The notes under the pieces: model-generated | Seen by the model: only the letters and a program-made list of their open reading frames with translations | The model's database searches: none | What the model was told of the DNA's origin: nothing | NCBI GenBank assembly: GCA_036389795.1 | Contig: DASVWD010000223.1 | Coordinates: 30,762-94,761 of the forward strand | DNA length: 64,000 bases | From: Longimicrobium sp. | GTDB taxonomy: Bacteria; Gemmatimonadota; Gemmatimonadetes; Longimicrobiales; Longimicrobiaceae | Direction: 5' to 3' | Translations under genes and position numbers: made by a program | Shown: positions 27,054-34,615 of the stretch, piece after piece | How positions within the stretch are numbered: the stretch's first letter is position 1 | How the letters are laid out: each line of letters opens with the position of its first letter

Positions 27054-29597
27054 TTAGGCCGCGAGCGCGGCCGGGGTCGGGTACATCTCCGCCGCCTGGC
27101 CGTGGAGGCCGGCCTCCTCCAGCCAGAGGCGCGGCCAGTCGGCGCCGTGCTGCGCCTGGAGGCGCCGGGCGCGCTCCACCGAGGCGGCGGTGGTCATCCC
27201 CGGCCGGGAGCCGAGGAAGGCCAGCGCGACGGGGCCCAGCTTCAGCTCGAAGCGGCGGCTCCCGTCGGGGCTCTTGAAGAAGTAGTCCCGCTTGGTCTCG
27301 CCCGTGGCGAGGATCTCGACCTCGCGGTCGTTCAGCTTGTAGGCGCGGTAGAGCTCGGCGACGTCCTCGCTGACGGCGTTCCGGTTCGGGAGGAAGACCA
27401 TCGTCGGGGCGCTGGAGAGGATCACGTCGCGGTGCTCCGACTTCGCCACGTCGGCCGGGTCCTGCGTGGCGAGCATCAGCGCGCCGTTGGCCTTGCGGAC
27501 GGTGCGCAGCCACTCCTCGATCTTGGCGGCGAAGAGGGAGCGCATCAGCGCCTCCCACGCCTCGTCGATCGGGATGAACGTCGGCCGGTTGGAGCGGAGC
27601 CGAAGCTCGATCTGCCGGAAGAGGTGCAGGAGCGTGGGGACGACGATGCGGTCGCCCATCCCCATCAGGCGGTGCATCTCGAAGGTGTGGACGTTCCCGG
27701 AGGCGAAGCCGTCCTTCGCGCCGTCCAGCAGGTAGCCGTAGGGGCCCGTGCCCGTGTACTGCTCCATCGCGGCGCGGATCTCCAGGTCCTGCACGTGCAT
27801 GACGAACGCGCGGATCGTCCGCTCCTCCGGCGGCCGGTCCCCGAGCACCCGGAGCGCGCGCTGGATCGCCTGCCGCTTCGCGAGCGACGGCTCCACGCCC
27901 TGCAGGTGGACGGCGGTCTCGGTCCACTCCGCCGCCCACGCCTGCTCCTCCGGCTGGTCGACCAGCGCGTAGGGCTGGAACTGGAGCCCGGTGCGCGGGT
28001 CCGGCTTCGGGCGGATGTCGTAGTGACGCCCGCCCATCGCGGCGGTCAGCAGGTAAGCCGAGTGCCCCTTGTCGAACCAGAATACCTGCGCGCCCTCGTA
28101 GCGCATGAACTGCGCGACGCAGAACCCCATGAACGTGCTCTTCCCCGCCCCGGTGGAGCCCACCAGCAGGGTGTGCCCGACGTCCTTGTGGTAGAGGTTG
28201 AGCCGGAAGGGCGTCGCGTCGTCGGTGTCGACGTAGGCGAGCGCGGGGCTGCGCACCGGGAAGAACGGAGACGGCACGTGGCGCATCCCCGCCCACGACG
28301 AGGTCGCCGGGAGGAGGTCGGCGATGTTCTCGGTGGGGAGCGGCGGGCGCCGGAGGTTGTGCCACCCGTCGCCGGGCATGGTGGAGAAGAACGCCGGGCA
28401 GGCGTGCAGCCCCTCGATGCGCGCCGTGAAGCCGCGCTCGTTCACCTGGTGCATGAGCTGGCGTGCGACCTCGCGCGCCTCCGCGTCGCTGTCCCCGTGG
28501 ACGACCAGCGTGGAGGTGTAGAGCGCCGCGCGCCCGCGCCCGCTCTGGAGCGCGCCCAGCAGATCGCTGAGCCGCGCCGCCGCGTGGCGGGAGTGGGTGT
28601 TCTCGAAGACCTTCTCGTCCTCCAGCTGCTGCGGCGTCTTCTCGCCGCTCTGCAGCATCCCCTGCGTGAGCGTGGCGGCGCCTTTCCGGTTCTTGAACCA
28701 GGTGTCGCGGATGCGGCCGATGATCCGCGCGGCGGGGCCGTAGCCGAGGGGGATGACGCGCGTGCTCCAGCGGTACGGCGCGCCCACCTTGGTGAGCGGG
28801 TCCAGCACGCCGGACCAGGACTCGGGAGCGAAGCCGAAGAGCGAGACCACGCAGACGTGCTTGTCGCCCACGCGGGGGCGGGTGCCGCGCACGAACTCCT
28901 GGCTGGCCAGCACCCAGTCGAGGTGGCTCGCGTCCGGCGGGGCGAGGACCTTGTGCTCCAGCCCGGTAAGGCAGAAGTGCAGGTGCGTGAGATACTCGTC
29001 GGAGCCCATCGGCTCCAGGTTGAGCCGGGCGCCCAGGCGGTCCATGAGCCGCTCCGCGCCGTCCTGCACGAAGCGCTGGAGGTGCCGCTCCCACGAGGTG
29101 GTGGACGCCTCCCCACGCACGAGCCAGCGCCGGAGCTTCGCCGCCGTGTCCGGCGGCGGGCGGTAGGTCAGCGAGAGCACGCACTCGGTCTCGTACTTCC
29201 GGCCGCTCCGGGCGTACTCCCGCCGGCGCTCCTCGTCGATCCCCCGCGTTGCCGCGTCGGGGAACGCCCCGGACTCCGGGTACTCGAAGGAACGCCGCCG
29301 CACCGCGTCGAAGTGGAACATCCACTCGTCGTGGTACGGGTAGAGCGCGCGGTTCAGGTGCGCGGAGAGCGCGTTCAGCTCGGCGTTGGTGGCCGACGCC
29401 GTGTCCGGCCCGCGGAAGCGGAAGCCCGTGAGGAATGCCCCGTCCTTGAGCTGCACCACGCCGGGGGCGACGAAGTACCCCCAGGGGAGGCTCCCCGGCA
29501 GCCCGCGGGGGACGGCGCGGGCCACCCGCAGCGCGTCGAAGCCGCGCATGGCGGCCATGCCGCTGCCGAAGAGGAAGGCGCCGACGAAGGGATCCAC
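27054..29597 (-). CDS. trbE: TrbE/VirB4 family conjugation ATPase
   Basis: 847 residues. The CagE/TrbE N-terminal domain is followed by the RecA-like ATPase: Walker A 'LLVGSTGAGKSTFMGF' (about residue 487), Walker B 'PTFIPIDEAWEAL' and 'GALMLATQDPADVAKSEH'. 'FRFRGPDTASATNAELNAL' near the N-terminus is family-typical. It energises pilus assembly and substrate transfer. The start is a GTG three bases after the trbD stop; the open frame continues upstream with no homology. Full length. Confidence 0.94.
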   Translation of the reverse strand: MDPFVGAFLFGSGMAAMRGFDALRVARAVPRGLPGSLPWGYFVAPGVVQLKDGAFLTGFRFRGPDTASATNAELNALSAHLNRALYPYHDEWMFHFDAVRRRSFEYPESGAFPDAATRGIDEERRREYARSGRKYETECVLSLTYRPPPDTAAKLRRWLVRGEASTTSWERHLQRFVQDGAERLMDRLGARLNLEPMGSDEYLTHLHFCLTGLEHKVLAPPDASHLDWVLASQEFVRGTRPRVGDKHVCVVSLFGFAPESWSGVLDPLTKVGAPYRWSTRVIPLGYGPAARIIGRIRDTWFKNRKGAATLTQGMLQSGEKTPQQLEDEKVFENTHSRHAAARLSDLLGALQSGRGRAALYTSTLVVHGDSDAEAREVARQLMHQVNERGFTARIEGLHACPAFFSTMPGDGWHNLRRPPLPTENIADLLPATSSWAGMRHVPSPFFPVRSPALAYVDTDDATPFRLNLYHKDVGHTLLVGSTGAGKSTFMGFCVAQFMRYEGAQVFWFDKGHSAYLLTAAMGGRHYDIRPKPDPRTGLQFQPYALVDQPEEQAWAAEWTETAVHLQGVEPSLAKRQAIQRALRVLGDRPPEERTIRAFVMHVQDLEIRAAMEQYTGTGPYGYLLDGAKDGFASGNVHTFEMHRLMGMGDRIVVPTLLHLFRQIELRLRSNRPTFIPIDEAWEALMRSLFAAKIEEWLRTVRKANGALMLATQDPADVAKSEHRDVILSSAPTMVFLPNRNAVSEDVAELYRAYKLNDREVEILATGETKRDYFFKSPDGSRRFELKLGPVALAFLGSRPGMTTAASVERARRLQAQHGADWPRLWLEEAGLHGQAAEMYPTPAALAA

Positions 29598-29599
29598 GG

Positions 29600-29947
29600 T
29601 CAGGGCTGCGGGATGGAGGGGCGGACCCGGTCGGCCGGGTCCCAGATGGACGGGTGCGGCTCCGAGAAGGCGTGCTCGTTCAGGAGCCAGTGGAAGAAGA
29701 CGTCGATCGCGAGCGCGTCCTCCTCGCAGGCGCGCGCCAGCTTCGGATGCACCGCCGCCATCCCGAGCGCGAACACGGCGATGCCCAGGAGGAAGTGGGT
29801 GCCGCTGCCGACCGCCACCGCCGCCGAGGCGAGGGTGGCGAGCCACACCACCAGGTAGTGCTGCGGGAGCCCGAGGAAGAGCGGCGTCCGGTACATCGGC
29901 TCCGGGATCGGGCGCCGCTCCAGCTCCACGTCGCGCCGCGACGCCAA
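29600..29947 (-). CDS. trbD: TrbD/VirB3 family protein
   Basis: 115 residues. 'PIPEPMYRTPLFLGLPQHYL' is the standard TrbD/VirB3 opening. Two adjacent hydrophobic helices (about residues 33-68: 'WLATLASAAVAVGSG', 'LGIAVFALGMAAVHP') follow, then a short soluble tail. It is an inner-membrane partner of the TrbE ATPase. Coupled to trbE with three bases between. Confidence 0.9.
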   Translation of the reverse strand: MASRRDVELERRPIPEPMYRTPLFLGLPQHYLVVWLATLASAAVAVGSGTHFLLGIAVFALGMAAVHPKLARACEEDALAIDVFFHWLLNEHAFSEPHPSIWDPADRVRPSIPQP

Positions 29948-29950
29948 TGC

Positions 29951-30274
29951 TCAGACGACCGCGCCCTGGAAGCCGATGGAGGCCAGCAGGGTGCCGCCGC
30001 CCAGGATGACCGCGAGGACCACGAACGCCTTCCCCGCCCACTGCACGATCCCCTCGCCGTTCTTGGCGAAGAGCCAGGCGAGCGCGCCGATCATCAGCGC
30101 CAGGACGATGGTCGGCACGGCCGCGTCGCGGATGAAGTCGATGATGCCGTTGATGAACCCGAACGGCTCGGGGACGGTGGTGGCGGCCGAGAGATGGCCG
30201 GGGACGGCGGCCAGCACGGCGGCGAGCGCGGCGGCTCCGAACTCGCGGGGGCGGAGACGGGGCATGGCTCTCAT
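29951..30274 (-). CDS. trbC: TrbC/VirB2 family pilin
   Basis: 107 residues. A long signal peptide ('FGAAALAAVLAAVPGHLSAA') is followed by the mature pilin with two hydrophobic helices ('AAVPTIVLALMIGALAWLF' and 'AFVVLAVILGGGTLLASIGF') around a short charged loop. This is the usual prepropilin layout of the major conjugative pilin. A Met four codons in is an alternative start. Confidence 0.9.
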   Translation of the reverse strand: MRAMPRLRPREFGAAALAAVLAAVPGHLSAATTVPEPFGFINGIIDFIRDAAVPTIVLALMIGALAWLFAKNGEGIVQWAGKAFVVLAVILGGGTLLASIGFQGAVV

Positions 30275-30310
30275 GCGGGTAGGAGGATCGGGAGTTCGGC
30301 CCCTGCGGAC

Positions 30311-31324
30311 TCAGAGGCTCGTCAGCAGGTACCGGCCTCTCCGGTACCCGGTGCACTGGGCCACCTCGGTCACGCGGCGGCCGTTGGGTGTGGGCTTGAT
30401 CACGACCACGAGCTGGACGGCGTGGGCCACCAGCCACCCCTCGTTGCGCCCGGTGTCGCGGCGCGCGAGATAGCCCAGCCGCTGAAGCGCCCCCTCGGCC
30501 GACTTCGCGTGGACGGTGCAGAACCCCGGGTGCCCCGTGGCCCACATGTCCAGCATCTGGAATGCGTAGCGTCGGCACTCGCCCACGTGGAGATACTTCG
30601 GAGTAATGCGAAGCGAGACGTAAAGCAGGATGTCGAAGTCGCACTCCGGCGTGGTGCGCAGGGACACGGTGTTTGGCGCCTCGCTCAGCACCTCGACGGT
30701 GTCCTCCACCACGAAGACGGGATCGTTGGGAGAATCCATCGTGCGCGCCTGTTCGCGCAGCATGGAGTTCAGAAGGTACGTCTTGCCCGAGCTGGCCGGT
30801 CCGGCGATCGCGATCCCGAAGTCCTGCGAAATTCCCCACCGGATCGCATCGTATTGGGCCCGCGTCATCACACCCTGCGCGAGGTAGTCCTCCAGAGGCA
30901 CGATCTTGTTCGGGCGCTTGCGCATCTTGAACATTGGTCCGGTCGTGACCGGCGGGATCAAGCCCTGGAGGCGGGCGCCGCCGAAGATCGGGCGCGGGAG
31001 CTCACCCTGCAGCCGCGGGGAGATCGGCGTGATCGTCTCCTTCAGCCGCGCCGCGGCCACGTTCAGGAAGGCCTCGACCTGCGACGCGCGCAGCCGCAGG
31101 CCCGTGGGCGCGTGCCCCCGCCCGTGCGCCACCGACCAGACGCGCCCGTCGGGGTTCACGTAGACCTCGGAGGTGGCGTGGAGGTCGAAGACGCCCATCA
31201 CGTCGGCGCCGAGGATGCGCTGCATCTGCACCGCGTACTCGTACTCCAGCGCGTCGCGCTCCTCGTACTCCCCCACGCCGGCCTCGGCGAGGGCGGGTCG
31301 GTCCAGCACGGCGCTCTCCGTCAC
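30311..31324 (-). CDS. trbB: TrbB/VirB11 family secretion ATPase
   Basis: 337 residues. Walker A is 'GPASSGKTYLLNSML' and the Asp box includes 'FVVEDTVEVL'. Walker B is 'KYLHVGECRRYAFQMLDMW' and the His box 'TGHPGFCTVHAKSAEGALQR'. It is a hexameric cytosolic ATPase that switches the system between pilus formation and DNA transfer. The GTG start overlaps the stop of the preceding small gene (GTGA), indicating translational coupling. The conserved Arg of the Asp-box region is kept. Confidence 0.94.
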   Translation of the reverse strand: MTESAVLDRPALAEAGVGEYEERDALEYEYAVQMQRILGADVMGVFDLHATSEVYVNPDGRVWSVAHGRGHAPTGLRLRASQVEAFLNVAAARLKETITPISPRLQGELPRPIFGGARLQGLIPPVTTGPMFKMRKRPNKIVPLEDYLAQGVMTRAQYDAIRWGISQDFGIAIAGPASSGKTYLLNSMLREQARTMDSPNDPVFVVEDTVEVLSEAPNTVSLRTTPECDFDILLYVSLRITPKYLHVGECRRYAFQMLDMWATGHPGFCTVHAKSAEGALQRLGYLARRDTGRNEGWLVAHAVQLVVVIKPTPNGRRVTEVAQCTGYRRGRYLLTSL

Positions 31325-31593
31325 GCCGCCGCGGCCGCGGGCCCGCCGGCGTGGACGTCGAAGGCAAGCGCCGGCCGGGACGCGGCCGGCGCCAGGCCGT
31401 GCCGGGCCAGCACGCGCACGAGCTCGGGAACCGGCTCCCCCAGGTCCAGGCACTCCCACTCGCGGACCAGCTTCTCGGAGACAGCGCGGACGACCCACGC
31501 GGAGTCGTCCACGCTGTCGCGCTCGAGGGCCGCCGTGCTGATCGCCGCCTGCTTCACCAGGTGGCGGATCTCGGCGGGCATGCTGAGGTTCAT
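31321..31593 (-). CDS. Small RHH-like protein, first gene of the trb operon
   Basis: 90 residues. The N-terminus 'MNLSMPAEIRHLVKQAA' with the following 'DDSAWVVRAVSEKLVREW' fits a ribbon-helix-helix pattern of one strand and two helices. The C-terminal Ala-rich tail is low-complexity. CopG-like genes sit before trbB in some ICEs, so a local transcriptional regulator is the likely role. The start codon is part of the 121-bp segment duplicated at 37405-37525. Ends coupled to trbB. Confidence 0.65.
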   Translation of the reverse strand: MNLSMPAEIRHLVKQAAISTAALERDSVDDSAWVVRAVSEKLVREWECLDLGEPVPELVRVLARHGLAPAASRPALAFDVHAGGPAAAAA

Positions 31594-31698
31594 GCGGGAA
31601 GCGGAAGGCACGGGGTCGGGCGGTCGCGGGTCGCATCGAGGCACGCCGCGGCGTGCCGCTCACGAGGCAGATACCGTGACCTTCCGCGAACGGTTCTG
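31578..31698. repeat. 121-bp direct repeat, copy A (native)
   Basis: Covers the first five codons of the RHH-like gene, its 5' leader and the conserved 27-bp element. The copy at 37405-37525 has the same length and orientation and differs at only a few bases (for example 31612 g/c, 31642 a/g, 31649 g/a). Confidence 0.9.
31670..31696 (-). promoter_or_regulatory. Conserved 27-bp transfer element, copy 2 (trb operon)
   Basis: Plus strand GATACCGTGACC ... GAACGGTTC; in the direction of the genes GAACCGTT...GGTCACGGTATC. It ends 76 bases before the ATG of the RHH-like gene. The GAACC and GGTATC blocks are about 16 bases apart, as -35 and -10 boxes of an ECF-type promoter would be, but a repressor operator is equally possible. 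Confidence 0.65.
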
Positions 31699-32619
31699 GC
31701 CCTGTACTGCTCGACGCCTATGCGCTCGCTGCCTGCGTCTGGGCGGACCGGCCGACGGAGTAGCAGGCGGGCGTTGAGCATCGCCAGCACCGGCGCGGCC
31801 CGCACGACAGCGTGTTGGTGCTGCCGGAATCCAAGACACTCTTAGGAGCGGTTGCGAAATACGAGAGTTGTGTCCGTCTCACAAAAGTACGGTCCCTCCA
31901 AGGGGGCTACTCCCAGGAGGTTCGGCCCAGAACAACGCGCTCACCCCGGGAGCGCCAACTCGCAGACGGTTCGAGCACACCTTCGCCTATGTGGGCCCGT
32001 TTGGTGCCTGGCTCCATCCGACCGGGCAGAGGGGCGAATGTCCTTCTGTACACTATGTTTACATCTCAAATGTAAGCCTGATCTCCCCCGATCTCATTTA
32101 GTCGGAAATTGATCTCATCACCTGCCCCAGTGAACTCGGCCAGGTATCTGGGCACTCTTTTCATAACATCGCATGGCCGGTCATCACTTCGTAAACCTCT
32201 GCCACCCAACTTGGTCGCAGAGCAACCCCTGGAGCGCTAATACCACACAATTTGCAAGCGGGGGCGGCGCCCCAGTAATGGGCCCGAGAGCGGCAGCTCC
32301 TCCCATCGCAACCTATTATGCGTCAATTGTGTACAACGAGAACCTTGCGTTCAGAACAAAGCCTGAATAAGATTTGACTCGGGACGTCGGTTAAGCAGTC
32401 TCGTTAGGAGCGCTTCTTCGACCCAACGGCAGGAGGTGGTTCGCCATGCCGTTTACGTACGCGGTTCATGCCCCCGCAGAACCTGAGTGGCTCACGTCTC
32501 CCCCCAGTGAGCGCCTTCTCGGTGTATACCTTTCTTCCCTTCGGCACCTCGTTTCCCGCATGAGCCCCTCTGCCCCCCAGCGAACTCGGTGCTTGCGTGC
32601 GCTTCGTATTCAGTGGAAG
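31699..32619. other. Gene-free 5' flank of cargo slot 1
   Basis: About 920 bases that are AT-richer than the backbone. It contains a short palindrome (TTTACAT-CTCA-AATGTAA, near 32060) and repeats of GATCTC around 32080-32120. The open frames are short and without domain signals. It probably holds the promoter of the cargo operon. Confidence 0.4.
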
Positions 32620-33678
32620 ATGAAGTGTTCGTTGTTCATCGCGCTAGTCACTACTTCTTGTTCGGCTGCATCCTGCCAGGTTCCTCAGCATGTGCCGCGG
32701 GGGACTGCGGCGATGCAGGTGCGCCTGCCGGAGCCGAGCTTGGCAGATTACATAGACTTCAACGATGAGATCGTTTTCACAGGTGAGCTCGCGAGCGGCT
32801 CCCTGGATGTGTTTTTCGATTCTCGCGGGGGATTCGTCGTTGCTGACCGCGGCCAGAATGAAATTCGGGTTTACTCTGGAGAGGTCAAGTTGCTTTGGTC
32901 CGCCGGAAGGGAGGGACCAGGACCCGGGGAGTTTCAGCGGTTGCGGTCGGCCGTTCGTACTTCATCAAACGAGATCATTGCTATCGATAATGCTGGGAGG
33001 CTCAGCATCTTCGACGCGACGGGCGCTTTGAAGCGCACCACCAACACAGGATTGCAACCTGTCAACAACGCGCTCTTACTGAACGACAGCACTCTTCTCA
33101 TAAGCGGACGTCAGCCGGGAATGCTGGATACGCCGTTGCTCCACATTTGGAATATATCCTCGGAATCGATCGTGCGAAGTTTCTTCTCAACGCCGCCACA
33201 CCCGAAAGAGTACGACGAAGCATACATGTTCACGGGTTGGACCGATGCCGCGTTGAGGCGAGACACGCTCGCGGTAATCTTCCCTCTCGCTGACACGCTA
33301 TACTTGTTCAGAAAAGACGGCTCACCGCTCCAGAAGCTTCCGCTAGAACTGGAGCATTTCCGTCGGTTGAGAAGCCCACGCCCGACAAATAGCAGTCCCG
33401 AGGAAGAGATCGAGTGGCGAAATTCATATACCCGGCTTTCTACAGTCTACTGGGCACCCGATGGCTCCATCTATGTGCAGTACTTCAACATGACCGGACA
33501 TGAGCCAATCTGGGGTCTGGCTCGTTTTGAAATCAAAGATGGCAGAGCAATCCCTCGCTTCGACGTTCCGAATGCCCTTCAGTTCCTTGGACCTTCCCCG
33601 TCGGACTCAAGGCTGTACTTCATAAAGGCTGATGAACAGGAGAGTACGTCATGGACGATTGGTCGCTTAATTCGCTAG
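32620..33678 (+). CDS. 6-bladed beta-propeller lipoprotein
   Basis: About 352 residues. The start with 'MKCSLFIALVTTSC' gives a lipoprotein signal peptide; the upstream open extension has none. The body resembles six-bladed NHL/BF-type propellers: 'GGFVVADRGQNEIRVYS', 'GREGPGPGEFQRLRS', 'IIAIDNAGRLSIFDATGAL', 'WAPDGSIYVQYFN'. Lipid-anchored propellers of this type bind ligands or partner proteins at the cell surface. The 3' end overlaps the next gene by 28 bases, so they are cotranslated. Codon use is less GC-rich than the trb genes, fitting imported cargo. Confidence 0.8.
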   Translation: MKCSLFIALVTTSCSAASCQVPQHVPRGTAAMQVRLPEPSLADYIDFNDEIVFTGELASGSLDVFFDSRGGFVVADRGQNEIRVYSGEVKLLWSAGREGPGPGEFQRLRSAVRTSSNEIIAIDNAGRLSIFDATGALKRTTNTGLQPVNNALLLNDSTLLISGRQPGMLDTPLLHIWNISSESIVRSFFSTPPHPKEYDEAYMFTGWTDAALRRDTLAVIFPLADTLYLFRKDGSPLQKLPLELEHFRRLRSPRPTNSSPEEEIEWRNSYTRLSTVYWAPDGSIYVQYFNMTGHEPIWGLARFEIKDGRAIPRFDVPNALQFLGPSPSDSRLYFIKADEQESTSWTIGRLIR

Positions 33679-34220
33679 CCTTTATCTTCGGGACTTTGGC
33701 ACTCCCGGCAGTGCTGGGTGGCGCGGCCCTACCAGCACATCCTTTGGCTCCTGATTTTCCCTCGGCTCAGGCATCGGCGCTTGTAAACGCCGAGGCGCGC
33801 GTTGAATGGGTGCTCCGGGCGAAGGACCTGGCGTCCTGCGTGACCGCTGCTCCGAACATCAGGCGGATCCTCCACACCCACGGCTCACGCGTCCAGGTCA
33901 TCGTCTTCGCTGTTGAAACCGATACCGCGCTTGTGCGCTCCTTCATGCGCCGCGAGCGGCTGTTCCGTGTTGATGTGAGGCGCATCTCCGAGAGGGAACT
34001 CGCACGAGAGTTCGGGCGCCGCGTTCCTGATCCAGAAGTGACGCCGTTCCTGGTCATGTCTCCTGTTCGGCCTGGACAAAGCGCGTTCGGCAACACCAAG
34101 CTAACTGGCGACCGGCAGGGTTCGGCGAGCCTTGTTTCCCAGTTAGAGACGTACTTCCGGTCTATCGCAGTCCAACACCACACTCCCCATCCATCCATCG
34201 CCGCCGGAGGAGGTGAATGA
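33651..34220 (+). CDS. Redoxin-like membrane-anchored protein
   Basis: 189 residues. One N-terminal hydrophobic helix ('SLAFIFGTLALPAVLGGAAL') precedes a thioredoxin-like segment: 'VEWVLRAKDLASCVTAA', 'VQVIVFAVETDTALVRSF', and the cis-Pro-like 'PEVTPFLVMSP'. Only one Cys is in the active-site region, so it is not a standard CxxC redoxin. Proteins of this type accompany six-bladed propellers and Cys-rich peptides in Gemmatimonadota and Bacteroidota gene sets. It may handle thiols of the next gene's peptide. The stop overlaps the start of the peptide gene. Confidence 0.6.
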   Translation: MDDWSLNSLAFIFGTLALPAVLGGAALPAHPLAPDFPSAQASALVNAEARVEWVLRAKDLASCVTAAPNIRRILHTHGSRVQVIVFAVETDTALVRSFMRRERLFRVDVRRISERELAREFGRRVPDPEVTPFLVMSPVRPGQSAFGNTKLTGDRQGSASLVSQLETYFRSIAVQHHTPHPSIAAGGGE

Positions 34221-34435
34221 TGAAAGCCGCTTCGAGAGTTGCCTGCTTCGCCCTTGCGGCAGTAGTGCTCGCGTTGCCGAGCACTACTGCGCCGGCCCAG
34301 ACCAGCCCCCCTCCCAGGCTCCAGAAGTGGGAGAACCAAGACGGTTCTCTCTCGTGCTCCGGGGAGTGCCCGGCTTCGTTCTGCTGCCCTCAGGAGGGTG
34401 CTGCCCCACCGATCGCCGTCGACATTCCCGGTTGA
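34217..34435 (+). CDS. Small secreted Cys-rich peptide
   Basis: 72 residues. A signal peptide ends near 'LPSTTAPAQ'. The mature part of about 45 residues contains four cysteines in 'LSCSGECPASFCCPQEG', with a CC pair. The strong GGAGGAGG site before ATGATG favours high expression. It could be a disulfide-bonded or modified peptide (toxin, signal or adhesin). No modification enzyme is adjacent, unless the redoxin-like protein acts on it. Unknown family. Confidence 0.6.
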   Translation: MMKAASRVACFALAAVVLALPSTTAPAQTSPPPRLQKWENQDGSLSCSGECPASFCCPQEGAAPPIAVDIPG

Positions 34436-34615
34436 GTCTGCCATTCGATCGAATGCCGGCTTATAAATAGTGCCGGGGCGCTTCACACTCCGGCAGCAGC
34501 ATGCGAGCGTGGTCCCTATCGGGACATACGCTCGTTTGCGTGAAGCAGCACCAAGGTTCATATTTGTGCGGGTCCAGCTGCCCCTCCTGTCGTGCGCCTC
34601 CTGCCAATCGTCCGC

